64,000 nucleotides of DNA from Streptomyces spirodelae. Its GTDB lineage: Bacteria > Actinomycetota > Actinomycetes > Streptomycetales > Streptomycetaceae. The stretch covers positions 310,001-374,000 of the forward strand of contig NZ_JAFFZN010000003.1 in NCBI RefSeq assembly GCF_017676385.1, read 5' to 3'. The stretch's first letter is position 1; each line of letters starts with the position of its first letter. The position numbers and the translations under genes were made by a program. This document shows, piece after piece, positions 27,252-34,417 of the stretch. Under the pieces are notes generated by a model, which had not been told where the DNA came from, ran no database searches, and saw only the letters and a list, made by a program, of their open reading frames with translations.

Positions 27252-27276
27252 TTTTGCATTATGCAAAACTTGTCAA
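27252..27276 (-). promoter_or_regulatory. ClC promoter with MarR-type operator
   Basis: TTTTGCA-TTA-TGCAAAA (27252-27268) is a perfect 17-base palindrome of the kind bound by MarR proteins. On the minus strand a TTGACA box (27276-27271) lies just upstream of it, so the palindrome fills the spacer between -35 and a weak AAGTAA-like -10. Binding there would block RNA polymerase at the ClC gene, whose ATG is 15 bases downstream. Confidence 0.65.
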
Positions 27277-27338
27277 GTGCACGGACAGCGGGCGTGAACA
27301 GTGCGTAGGGGGCATGAATGCGGAAAGTGAGCAGGGGT

Positions 27339-27367
27339 GAGGGCGGGCGCCTGCGGCGCCCGCCCTC
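27339..27367 (-). terminator. 13-base hairpin terminator after the DUF2267 gene
   Basis: GAGGGCGGGCGCC (27339-27351) pairs perfectly with 27355-27367 around a 3-base loop, 37 bases beyond the stop of the leftward DUF2267 gene. It also separates that gene from the ClC promoter. Confidence 0.8.
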
Positions 27368-27403
27368 GATGCGGCGCGCTCGCCCCGGTGGGTGGCCGAG
27401 GCT

Positions 27404-27889
27404 TCAGGCGGCTTGCGCCGCCTGGGGGGCGCGGGCGGGCCGCGGCATGGTGGGCTGGGAGAGTTCGGCGCGCCCGAACAGCAGCGCGTAGCCGGCGGGC
27501 AGCTGGTCGAGGACGCGGCCGATCAGGTCCTCCCCGGCCAGCCGGGCCACCAGGGCGAGAACGGTACCGGTGTCCCAGCGGGTGGTGGCCGCCGTGCCGC
27601 CGGTCCGGGAGGCGAGATCCTTCACGAACTCCCAGCCGGTGAGCTGCTCGGTCTCGGGAATCTGCGCGGTGAAGGTGCGGGCGGCCTCCGTGGGGAGGAC
27701 GGCGGCGAGTTCGACGCGTTCGTCACCGGAGAGGCGCCGTCCGAGGGCGGCGAGAACGGCGTGTATGACGGCCTCGGCTCGTTCGCGGGTGGGGTAGGCG
27801 CCGTCGTACCTGACCCGTTCGACCATCTGGTCGTACGTCATCCCTTCCGCGTCGGCGCCGGCCTGGGGCTTCATATGCGTCAGTGACAC
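27404..27889 (-). CDS. DUF2267 protein
   Basis: Predicted 161 residues from GTG 27889, which has CGGAG 8 bases upstream. MTYDQMVERVRYDGAYPTRE, LAALGRRLSGDERVELAAVLP and EFVKDLASRTG are DUF2267 features; the fold is all-helical. The last 25 residues (RAPQAAQAA end) are low complexity. DUF2267 proteins are encoded near stress genes in many actinobacteria. Here the gene stands 246 bases downstream of the Hsp20 gene in the same direction, possibly cotranscribed. Function unknown. Confidence 0.85.
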   Translation of the reverse strand: MSLTHMKPQAGADAEGMTYDQMVERVRYDGAYPTRERAEAVIHAVLAALGRRLSGDERVELAAVLPTEAARTFTAQIPETEQLTGWEFVKDLASRTGGTAATTRWDTGTVLALVARLAGEDLIGRVLDQLPAGYALLFGRAELSQPTMPRPARAPQAAQAA

Positions 27890-28135
27890 GTTTCAGTCTC
27901 CGGTTGTGGTCGGGGGACGGTCGCTCTCCCGGGACCGGCCGGTCCCGAGGGCAGGTCCCGGGGTCTGTCGCTCGCGCGGAGGGCGGTGCGCCAGAGGGCG
28001 GGTGCGCGAGGGCGGATGCGATGCCGATATGTGCAGGGCCGGGCGGCATCGGCGCGGGCCGCGCACTCTCGTCTCCCCGCCGCTCCGGTCCGCCCTCCGC
28101 AGGCGCCGGGCGCCCTCCGCACGTGCCGGGCCGGC

Positions 28136-28570
28136 TCAGCCGCTGAGCTGCTTGCGGTCGGCCCCGCCGCGGACGGTGATCTTGCGGGCCTTGGCGCGTT
28201 CGGTGACGGGGATGCGGACGGTCAGCACGCCCGCGTCGTAGTCGGCCCTGATGTTGTCGGTGTCCAGCGTGTCGGCCAGCATCACCTGGCGGGAGAAGAC
28301 GCCCAGCGGCCGTTCGGCGAGCTCCATGTGGCCGTCGTCGTTCCCGGCGATCGGGCGGCGCTCGGCCTTGATGGTGAGCATGTTCCGTTCGACGTCGATG
28401 TCGATGGCCTCCGGGGAGACGCCCGGCAGGTCGAGGGCGAGCACGTAGTCGTCGCCGTCCCGGTAGGCGTCCATCGGCATCGCGGACGGCCGGGACCAGG
28501 TGCCGCCGCTCCCCAGGAACTGCTGGGCGATGCGGTCGAGCTCGCGGAAGGGGTCGGTGCGCATCAACAT
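28136..28570 (-). CDS. Hsp20 / alpha-crystallin small heat-shock protein (Hsp18-like)
   Basis: Predicted 144 residues; ATG 28570 has GGAGGTG 8 bases upstream. MRTDPFRELDRIAQQFLG is the typical N-terminal arm. The alpha-crystallin domain runs from PMDAYRDGDDYVLALDLPGV through ERPLGVFSRQVMLADTLD to AGVLTVRIPVTERAKARKI, with the I-P-V motif near the C-terminus. Small Hsps hold unfolding proteins in soluble complexes. Divergent to a RheA-like repressor with a matching operator between them, the same arrangement as hsp18/rheA in Streptomyces albus. Confidence 0.95.
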   Translation of the reverse strand: MLMRTDPFRELDRIAQQFLGSGGTWSRPSAMPMDAYRDGDDYVLALDLPGVSPEAIDIDVERNMLTIKAERRPIAGNDDGHMELAERPLGVFSRQVMLADTLDTDNIRADYDAGVLTVRIPVTERAKARKITVRGGADRKQLSG

Positions 28571-28643
28571 TACGAAACACCTCCGATGAGCCTGGGCAGT
28601 ATCTGCGTCTGCCAATGCACTGCACCTGCCATTCCTTGTACCA

Positions 28644-28662
28644 TGTCGTCGGAATGATGACA
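28644..28662. promoter_or_regulatory. RheA-type operator between hsp20 and its repressor
   Basis: TGTCGTC-GGAAT-GATGACA differs by one base from the published S. albus RheA site TGTCATC-N5-GATGACA (from memory). Its right arm contains TGACAA, which on the minus strand is a TTGTCA -35 followed after 17 bases by TACAAG, so the operator overlaps the hsp20 promoter. Confidence 0.7.
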
Positions 28663-28708
28663 AGCGTGGTTGTCGCCCTTTGGACGACATTGCGAGGGGA
28701 GGATCCCC

Positions 28709-29395
28709 GTGCCCACATCCGAAGACCAGCCCGTGCCGAGCGCCGAGACCGGCCCGGCACCCGCCTCCTTTCTCGCCGCCGCTGCGGCGCTGAACCGGAT
28801 ACAGGAAGCGGTCCGCACCGCTCAGGCCCTGGCCGACGGTCCCAGGCAGCCCGACGGCCCGGCACCCGGACCCAGCTGCGACCAGGCGCTGGCCGCCCTC
28901 CTCGCACTGCGCCAGGTGCGCGACCAGCTCGCCGGATGGGAGACCACGCTGATCGAGACCGCCCGTACGGCAGGCGCCAGTTGGGCCGACCTGGCCGGAC
29001 CGCTCGGCGTCGCCAGCCGGCAGGCGGCCGAGCGCCGCTATCTGCGCGGCCGGCCCGGCACCCCGGGCGAGACCGGCGAACAGCGGGTGCGGGCCACCCG
29101 GGACCGCCGCGCGGCCGACCGCACCGTGGCGGCCTGGGCCCGGCGCAACGCCTCCGACCTGCGCCAGCTCGCCGGTCAGATCACCGCGCTGCCCGATCTG
29201 CCCGCCGAGCCCCGGGCTCTTCTCGCCGGCGCGCTGGCCGACAACGACGCGGCCCGGCTCGTCGTTCCGCTGATCGGAACCCAGCGGCATCTGGACGGCA
29301 GCCACCCGGAGTTGGCCGAGCGCGTCGACACGCTCGCCTGCCGCACAGGGCAGCTCCGCCAGGACACCAGCGACACCCGCCGCGGCGGCGCCTGA
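28709..29395 (+). CDS. rheA: RheA-like Hsp18 transcriptional repressor
   Basis: Predicted 228 residues; GTG 28709 with GGGGAGG 6 bases before. A helix-turn-helix-like segment is visible at IETARTAGASWADLAGPLGV plus ASRQAAERRYLRGRPG (about residues 90-125); the rest is helical and Ala/Arg-rich. I identify it chiefly by gene context (divergent from Hsp20), by length near that of S. albus RheA, and by the matching operator. RheA acts as a protein thermometer: the repressor loses DNA binding when heated. The type III effector label sometimes given to such proteins is not supported by anything seen here. Confidence 0.75.
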   Translation: MPTSEDQPVPSAETGPAPASFLAAAAALNRIQEAVRTAQALADGPRQPDGPAPGPSCDQALAALLALRQVRDQLAGWETTLIETARTAGASWADLAGPLGVASRQAAERRYLRGRPGTPGETGEQRVRATRDRRAADRTVAAWARRNASDLRQLAGQITALPDLPAEPRALLAGALADNDAARLVVPLIGTQRHLDGSHPELAERVDTLACRTGQLRQDTSDTRRGGA

Positions 29396-29414
29396 CCAGG
29401 CCGGGCATGCCGCC

Positions 29415-29441
29415 TCGCCCCGGACGCGTCGGGCGGGGCGA
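29415..29441 (+). terminator. Hairpin after the rheA-like gene
   Basis: TCGCCCCG (29415-29422) pairs with CGGGGCGA (29434-29441) around an 11-base loop, starting 20 bases after the stop. Confidence 0.6.
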
Positions 29442-29643
29442 CATTCAGGAGCGGAGACCGATCGACAGAAATTGCGATCAAGGAGGTTTGACCCCGGCCG
29501 GGGACGGTTAGCCGAGACTTCACGTGCTTGGGAGAACAGGCACATCGCGGGAGACGAGCGCTCAAGCCCCCGAGGTGTGTCTCCTGAGCCGTTCCTCTCC
29601 CGCGAGCCTGACAGCATCAGCGAGACGCGAGGAGTAGCCAGAC

Positions 29644-30570
29644 ATGTGCGCAGTCCGCTACCGCCCCCAGCGTGCCCGCCACAGCCACGACGACGCCCCC
29701 GACACCACAGCAGACTTCGAACGGCTGGCCGCGCTGCCGGAGGGTCCCGAGCGGGAGGAGCTGTGCGGCCGCCTGGTCGAGGCATGGCTGCCGATGGCCC
29801 ACCGGCTGGCCGCCAAGTACCGCAACCGCGGCGAAACCCTGGAAGACCTGGAGCAGGTCGCCGCGCTCGGCCTGGTCAAGGCCGTGGGCCGCTACGACCC
29901 GGCACAGGGCACCCCGTTCGTGCCCTTCGCGATCCCCACCATCACCGGTGAGATCCGCCGCCACTTCCGGGACCGCACCTGGGATGTGCATGTGCCGCGC
30001 CGGGTGCAGGAGCTCCGCAACCGGGTGCGCAGCGCCATCAGGGAGCTGAACACCGGTCTGGACGACGGCCTTCCGTCGGTGGAGCGGATCGCCGAGCACT
30101 CCGGTATGTCCGAGGAGGACGTGGCCACCGGGCTGGAGGCGCTGGACAGTTTCCGGTCGCTGTCCCTGGACGCCGCAGTGCCCAACTCCGACGACGGCTT
30201 CTCGTTGGCCGACACCTTCGGCGAGCCGGAGCCCGAGTACGACACGGTGGTGGCCCGCGAGGCGGTCAAGCCGTGCCTGCGCGAACTGCCCGAGCGGCAG
30301 CGGCGCGTGCTCTACCTGCGGTACTTCCGCGACATGACCCAGTCGCGCATCGGCCAGGAGCTGGGCATCTCCCAGATGCATGTCTCCCGGCTGCTTTCCA
30401 AGAGCTGCGAACGTGTCCGGCAACAGGTCGAGCGCGACCGCCGCGTCGAACGTGACCGCCGCGTCGAGCGCGGAGGCGTGCGCGCCGAACGTCACCGCGC
30501 CACGGAGCGGCAGCGCACCGCCGGAGGGGGCCGTCGCCGCCCGGAGCGCGCCCACCCCGCCGCTGCCTGA
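29644..30570 (+). CDS. SigB/SigF-type stress/sporulation sigma factor
   Basis: Predicted 308 residues; AGGAG precedes the ATG. Region 2 (LVEAWLPMAHRLAAKYRNRG, ETLEDLEQVAALGLVKAV, FAIPTITGEIRRHFRDR) is followed by region 3 (VPRRVQELRNRVRSAIRELN) and region 4 (LPERQRRVLYLRYFRDMTQS, then QELGISQMHVSRLL). This is the SigB/F/G group of Streptomyces. An odd, strongly basic tail of about 45 residues (two RDRRVER repeats and Arg-rich sequence) follows region 4 and is not part of the family core. Members are usually held by an RsbW-like anti-sigma factor. The first gene of a unit with DUF5133. Confidence 0.93.
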   Translation: MCAVRYRPQRARHSHDDAPDTTADFERLAALPEGPEREELCGRLVEAWLPMAHRLAAKYRNRGETLEDLEQVAALGLVKAVGRYDPAQGTPFVPFAIPTITGEIRRHFRDRTWDVHVPRRVQELRNRVRSAIRELNTGLDDGLPSVERIAEHSGMSEEDVATGLEALDSFRSLSLDAAVPNSDDGFSLADTFGEPEPEYDTVVAREAVKPCLRELPERQRRVLYLRYFRDMTQSRIGQELGISQMHVSRLLSKSCERVRQQVERDRRVERDRRVERGGVRAERHRATERQRTAGGGRRRPERAHPAAA

Positions 30571-30669
30571 ACCCGCACACCGGCATCGTCTGGCACCACC
30601 GGCGCGGCACAGCGCTGCTCCGAGCGGCCCGCGCCGCCCCGCGTCCGGACTCCCGAAAGGAGCACGAGC

Positions 30670-30921
30670 ATGCTGCTCGCACACCCCGTCGTCCTCCGCA
30701 ACCTGGTCGAACAGTACGACGCACTCGCCGTGCTGCACGCCGAGTACGGGTCGCCCCAGGTGCGGCAGCGGATGAACGACCTCGAATACACGCTCTGCGT
30801 GGCCACCGGCACCCGCGACATCGACTCGGCGCTCGTCGCCGCCCGGCACCGTCTGCCGGGGGCCCGGCCCGAGGACGACTCGCTGCTCGACCGGTCAGCG
30901 CGGCAGCTGTCGGCCGCCTGA
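30670..30921 (+). CDS. DUF5133 small protein
   Basis: Predicted 83 residues; GAAAGGAG lies 8 bases before ATG. MLLAHPVVLRNLVEQYDAL and MNDLEYTLCVATGTRDIDSAL are characteristic of the DUF5133 family, short helical proteins found in Streptomyces beside stress sigma factors and ANTAR/STAS proteins. It follows the sigma gene by 99 bases and is closed by the terminator at 30983. Role unknown; a regulatory partner of the sigma factor is possible. Confidence 0.82.
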   Translation: MLLAHPVVLRNLVEQYDALAVLHAEYGSPQVRQRMNDLEYTLCVATGTRDIDSALVAARHRLPGARPEDDSLLDRSARQLSAA

Positions 30922-30982
30922 CCCCGGCTTCCCTGCCTGCCCTGCTTTCCCCGGCTTTCCCGGCTTCTCCCTGTCCTTCCGG

Positions 30983-31023
30983 CTCGCCGTGCGGGTGGCT
31001 CTCGTGGCCGCCCGCACGGCGAG
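30983..31023 (+). terminator. 13-base hairpin terminator
   Basis: CTCGCCGTGCGGG (30983-30995) pairs perfectly with 31011-31023, closing the sigma factor/DUF5133 unit. A short pyrimidine-rich stretch precedes it. Confidence 0.8.
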
Positions 31024-31143
31024 GCCACTTTGGGCCACTTGCTTCTCATTGGCTCTTTCGCGCCGGTCCAATCAGCGTCATTCTCCTGCCGTCAGCGGTT
31101 GTCGCAGCAGTTGGTGAAAGAAGTGGAAAGAAAGGGGCGCGCG

Positions 31144-31734
31144 GTGAACGGCAGCGGTGGCGCCACAGGATGGGGAGGATCGGAAACGGGCGGCAGTGGT
31201 GGAGACGGGGACCGGCAAGGGCGGCTGGTCGTCGGCGTGAGCGGATCGCTCGCCAGCCTCGCCGCCCTGCAGGCGGCCGCCCGCGAGGCGCGCTGCCTCG
31301 GCCGCCCGCTGCTGGCGGTACTGGCCTGGCAGCCGCCGGACGGGGAGGCGGGCCGCATGCTGCGGCCGGACCGGATCTGGGCGGAGAACTGGCGCCGGGA
31401 GGCCCGCGCCCGGCTCGACCGCGCCTTCGACGAGGCGTTCGGCGGTGACCCGCCCGGGGTCGCAGCGGTGGAGCGGCGGCTGGTCCGCGACCGGCCCTGG
31501 CGCGCCCTGTGCGCGACCGCGGACCGGCCGGACGATCGCCTGGTCATCGGAGCCCGTGCGGCCCGCCGCGGCCTGTTCGCCGCCGGCGGTACGACGCGCC
31601 GCGTCCTGACCCACGCACGGTGCCCGGTGCTGACCGTCCCTGCGCCCCGCTTTCCCGCGCTGATGCGGACCCGCCTCCGGCACGCCAGAGCGGTCGACTT
31701 CCTCTCCGGAGGTCCTGGTCAGGCGCCTGCCTGA
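31144..31734 (+). CDS. Universal stress protein-like (UspA fold) protein
   Basis: Predicted 196 residues from GTG 31144 (AAAGGGG upstream). Earlier in-frame starts at 31111-31114 and 31030 are possible but lack good sites. After a Gly/Ser-rich leader the UspA fold is visible: RLVVGVSGSLASLAALQAAA, RCLGRPLLAVLAWQPPDGE, LVIGARAARRGLF and TRRVLTHARCPVLTVPAP. The usual ATP-binding G-2x-G-9x-G-S/T loop is only partly conserved (GARAARRGLFAAGGTTR), so nucleotide binding is uncertain. Convergent with the DJ-1/PfpI gene. Confidence 0.75.
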   Translation: MNGSGGATGWGGSETGGSGGDGDRQGRLVVGVSGSLASLAALQAAAREARCLGRPLLAVLAWQPPDGEAGRMLRPDRIWAENWRREARARLDRAFDEAFGGDPPGVAAVERRLVRDRPWRALCATADRPDDRLVIGARAARRGLFAAGGTTRRVLTHARCPVLTVPAPRFPALMRTRLRHARAVDFLSGGPGQAPA

Positions 31735-31739
31735 CCAGG
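31714..31739. terminator. Bidirectional hairpin between USP and DJ-1 genes
   Basis: CCTGGTCAGGC (31714-31724) pairs with GCCTGACCAGG (31729-31739) around GCCT. It overlaps the last codons of the USP-like gene. Confidence 0.75.
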
Positions 31740-31755
31740 GCTGTCTGACCAGAGC

Positions 31756-32328
31756 TCAGGCGGGCTGGGGGGCGCGGTTGGTGGCCCTCGCCACATGCGC
31801 GACGAGAGCGGCGCAGAAGGGCGCGAAGTCGTCGGGAAAGCCGCGGCTGGTGAGCAGGTTCCGGTCGATGACGACCTCCTCCTCGACCACCTCGGCACCC
31901 GCGTTGCGCAGATCCGTGCGGATGCTGGGCCAAGAGGTGAGGCGGCGGCCACGGACGACCTCCGCTTCCGCGAGGGTCACGGGGCCGTGGCAGATGGCCG
32001 CGACGGGTTTGTCCGCGCGCATGAACTCCCGTGCGAATCCGACCGCGTCCGGGTCCGTGCGCAGTTGGTCGGGGTTCATCGCGCCGCCGGGCAGCACCAG
32101 CGCGTCGTAGTCGTCGGCGGACGCGTCGGCGACCGTCCTGTCGACGGTCAGGGTTCCCGCGGGGTCGATGTCCATCTGGCGGGCGTTGATCTCCCCGGTG
32201 TGCAGCGAGATCAGCTCCGTCTGAGCCCCGGCACCGTGCAACGCGCCGCGTGGCTGCTCCAGTTCGACGCGCTCCACGCCGTCGGTGGCGAGCAGAGCCA
32301 CCCTCGTGCCGTGCAGTACGGCGGTCAT
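31756..32328 (-). CDS. DJ-1/PfpI-family protein
   Basis: Predicted 190 residues from ATG 32328 with GGGAGC 6 bases before. VALLATDGVERVELEQPRGAL, YDALVLPGGAMNPDQLR and the nucleophile elbow AAICHGP (Cys113) are PfpI family motifs. RRLTSWPSIRTDLRNAG and VIDRNLLTSRGFPDD are typical of the YhbO/PfpI subgroup linked to stress and to removal of glyoxal-type adducts. It is monocistronic and ends the stress gene region. Confidence 0.9.
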   Translation of the reverse strand: MTAVLHGTRVALLATDGVERVELEQPRGALHGAGAQTELISLHTGEINARQMDIDPAGTLTVDRTVADASADDYDALVLPGGAMNPDQLRTDPDAVGFAREFMRADKPVAAICHGPVTLAEAEVVRGRRLTSWPSIRTDLRNAGAEVVEEEVVIDRNLLTSRGFPDDFAPFCAALVAHVARATNRAPQPA

Positions 32329-32450
32329 GATGCGGCTCCCTTCAGCCCCCGGTCGCCCTGTGCGCGTGGCGAGCGCGGTCCGGTACCGGTCCCGACCACA
32401 GGCCCCGACCACAGCTCCCTCCCCTCAGACTCTCACGCCTGCAAAAAGTG

Positions 32451-33380
32451 TCAAATGGGGCGAATGTCGCCTCTGGCGGTGTGCTCTGCGCCCTCCAGCC
32501 GGGCGCGCAGCGCCTCGACGAGCGGTTCCGGCGGCGGCGCGTCGGCGTACGCGGCCGCACGGGCGACGCCCTCCCCGCGCGCCCACCCCCACCAGTGCGA
32601 CAGCGCCTCCTCGTCGAGCCGTTCCGCGGGGATCACCGCAGGCCAGCCCAGCGCCCGTGCCTGCGCGCTCACCTTCGCGCCGCCGGCCACCGGGTCGACG
32701 GCGACGACCGGCACGCCGGAGCGCAGCGCCAGCACCAGCCCGTGCAGCCGGTTGGTGACCACCAGATCGACCCTGGCCAGCACGGCGTCCAACTGCTCCG
32801 GGGTGCCGCACAGCCGCCAGTCGCCGGTGTCCAGCCGCGTCTCCACCTCCAGCCGCGCACAGTCCCGCGCGCCCAGCCAGGCGGTGACACGGCGCACCGT
32901 CTCCTCGTGCCGCCGCAGGCCCGCGTACTCGTGCTGGCCCGAGGTCAGGACGGTCGCCACCACGGGCGGCAGCCGGTCCGCTCGCGGCCGGATGCCCGCC
33001 GAGAGGTCGGGTGACGGCTCGTGAGAGGGCCCGTCCCGCGCGATCACCTCGTGGAACCCCCGTACCGCCGCCTCCTGCGGATCGACGACGGAGACGCCGA
33101 CGGCGATGCGCCTGCAGTGCGCGAAGCGCTCGTGCAGCGCCGCCGTCTGCGGGCCGCTGCACGGACCGCAGACGAACAGCAGCAGGCCGTAGTCGGCCGG
33201 CCGCACCGTCTCCAGCGACAGCTCGCCGGGCCGGAACCCGGGACTCCAGGCGATGTCGTAGGCCAGTCCGGCCTCCCGCACCACCTGCTCGACCCGCCGC
33301 AGCGCCAGCACGTCGCCCGCGGTGGCCTCCCCCTCCAGAAAGCTGAACCACCCGGTCAGCAGGGCCCGCCGACCGCTCAC
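32451..33380 (-). CDS. Polysaccharide pyruvyl transferase-family protein
   Basis: Predicted 309 residues from GTG 33380, overlapping the upstream GT9 stop. LTGWFSFLEGEATAGDVLAL at the N-terminus and VVTNRLHGLVLALRSGVPVVAVDP near residue 225 fit the GT-B-like PS_pyruv_trans family (WcaK/CsaB/EpsO group). Members transfer pyruvate from PEP to a sugar hydroxyl pair or, in divergent forms, other groups. It is the last gene of the leftward glycan cluster. Whether it truly makes a pyruvyl ketal cannot be read from sequence. Confidence 0.8.
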   Translation of the reverse strand: MSGRRALLTGWFSFLEGEATAGDVLALRRVEQVVREAGLAYDIAWSPGFRPGELSLETVRPADYGLLLFVCGPCSGPQTAALHERFAHCRRIAVGVSVVDPQEAAVRGFHEVIARDGPSHEPSPDLSAGIRPRADRLPPVVATVLTSGQHEYAGLRRHEETVRRVTAWLGARDCARLEVETRLDTGDWRLCGTPEQLDAVLARVDLVVTNRLHGLVLALRSGVPVVAVDPVAGGAKVSAQARALGWPAVIPAERLDEEALSHWWGWARGEGVARAAAYADAPPPEPLVEALRARLEGAEHTARGDIRPI

Positions 33381-34417
33381 GGAGCCCCCTGCCGGGGCGC
33401 GGCCGGCACCAGGGAGACCGCTCCCCGCACGGGCGGCGGGACCTCACCCAGCAGCGCTGCGCAGGCATCCACGACGTCCTGGGGGCTGAGACGGAGCAGC
33501 CGCGGATCGGGCCGCGTGCCGTGCGGGTCTCCTGGGCGCACCCCGTCACCGGGCAGCGGGCGCCACAGGGGACGGTGCCGCGGCTGGGCAGGCGGCCCCC
33601 ACACGGCGGGGGAGACAGGGCCGAACAGGACGACGGAGGGAGCGGCCAGGGCCGAGGCCAGATGGGCCACCCCCGTGTCGCCGACGACCACCAGGCGCGC
33701 CCCGGCCACCAGCGCCGCCAGCGTGCTGAACGGCAGCCCCGAAGGTCCGCCCAGCACCTGTGAGGGCGGCAGACCGGCGGCCTCGGCGATGCGGTGGGCC
33801 CGCTTCCGTTCGCCGGGCCCGCAGGTGACCACCACTTCCTCCCCCCGCGCCCGCAACTGCCGGGCGACGGCGGCGAAGCGCTCGGGCGGCCAGCGCCGCG
33901 AGGCGGCGTCGGCGCCCGGGTGCAGTACCACGGCCCCGGGCGCGGGAGAGGCCGCAGCGGGCCGTGGCAGCAGCAGGTCCTCCGCGTCGGCGGGGATGCC
34001 GTACCAGGTCAGCAGGCGGCACCAGCGCGCCCGTTCGTGCTCGTCGGCCCGCCAGCGAGGCGCCGAACCGTCCGCGTAGGCCAGCAGCCGCCCGGGCGTG
34101 AGCCGCGCCAGCACCGCGCGGCTCTGCGGCCCGTTGCCGTGCAGGTCGACGGCGAGGCGGGGCGGGGTCCACGGCCACTCCAACCGGTCCGGGACCCCGC
34201 GGTGCGCCGCTGAGGCGGGCAGCAGCACATCGACCGCGTCGAGCTCCCGCACCGCGTCGGCCAGCCACCCCGGCGCCGCCAGCACCAGTTCATGGCCCGG
34301 CAGCGCCCGCCGCAGCGCACGCAGCGCCGGTACGGCCGTCAGCAGGTCGCCGAGGCCCAGGGCACGCAGCACCAGGGCCCGCGGCCGCTCCCGCGCGGCG
34401 TCAGGGCGCGGGCTCAC
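33377..34417 (-). CDS. Family 9 glycosyltransferase (heptosyltransferase-like), A
   Basis: Predicted 346 residues from GTG 34417, overlapping the HldE stop by 4 bases. GT9 motifs: LVLRALGLGDLLTAVPALRAL at the N-terminus, VVLHPGADAASRRWP, the VVVTCGPGERK strand, and the C-terminal donor site ARLVVVGDTGVAHLASALAA then PSVVLFGP. GT9 enzymes such as WaaC/WaaF use ADP-heptose, and this gene is directly coupled to the ADP-heptose synthase. That makes heptose transfer the best guess for its activity. Acceptor unknown. Confidence 0.88.
   Translation of the reverse strand: MSPRPDAARERPRALVLRALGLGDLLTAVPALRALRRALPGHELVLAAPGWLADAVRELDAVDVLLPASAAHRGVPDRLEWPWTPPRLAVDLHGNGPQSRAVLARLTPGRLLAYADGSAPRWRADEHERARWCRLLTWYGIPADAEDLLLPRPAAASPAPGAVVLHPGADAASRRWPPERFAAVARQLRARGEEVVVTCGPGERKRAHRIAEAAGLPPSQVLGGPSGLPFSTLAALVAGARLVVVGDTGVAHLASALAAPSVVLFGPVSPAVWGPPAQPRHRPLWRPLPGDGVRPGDPHGTRPDPRLLRLSPQDVVDACAALLGEVPPPVRGAVSLVPAAPRQGAP

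Noticed and set aside
28615..29511. Alternative + strand frame overlapping the rheA-like gene
   Set aside because: Arg/Pro-rich, no ribosome site; the 28709 frame has a good GGGGAGG site and correct codon bias.
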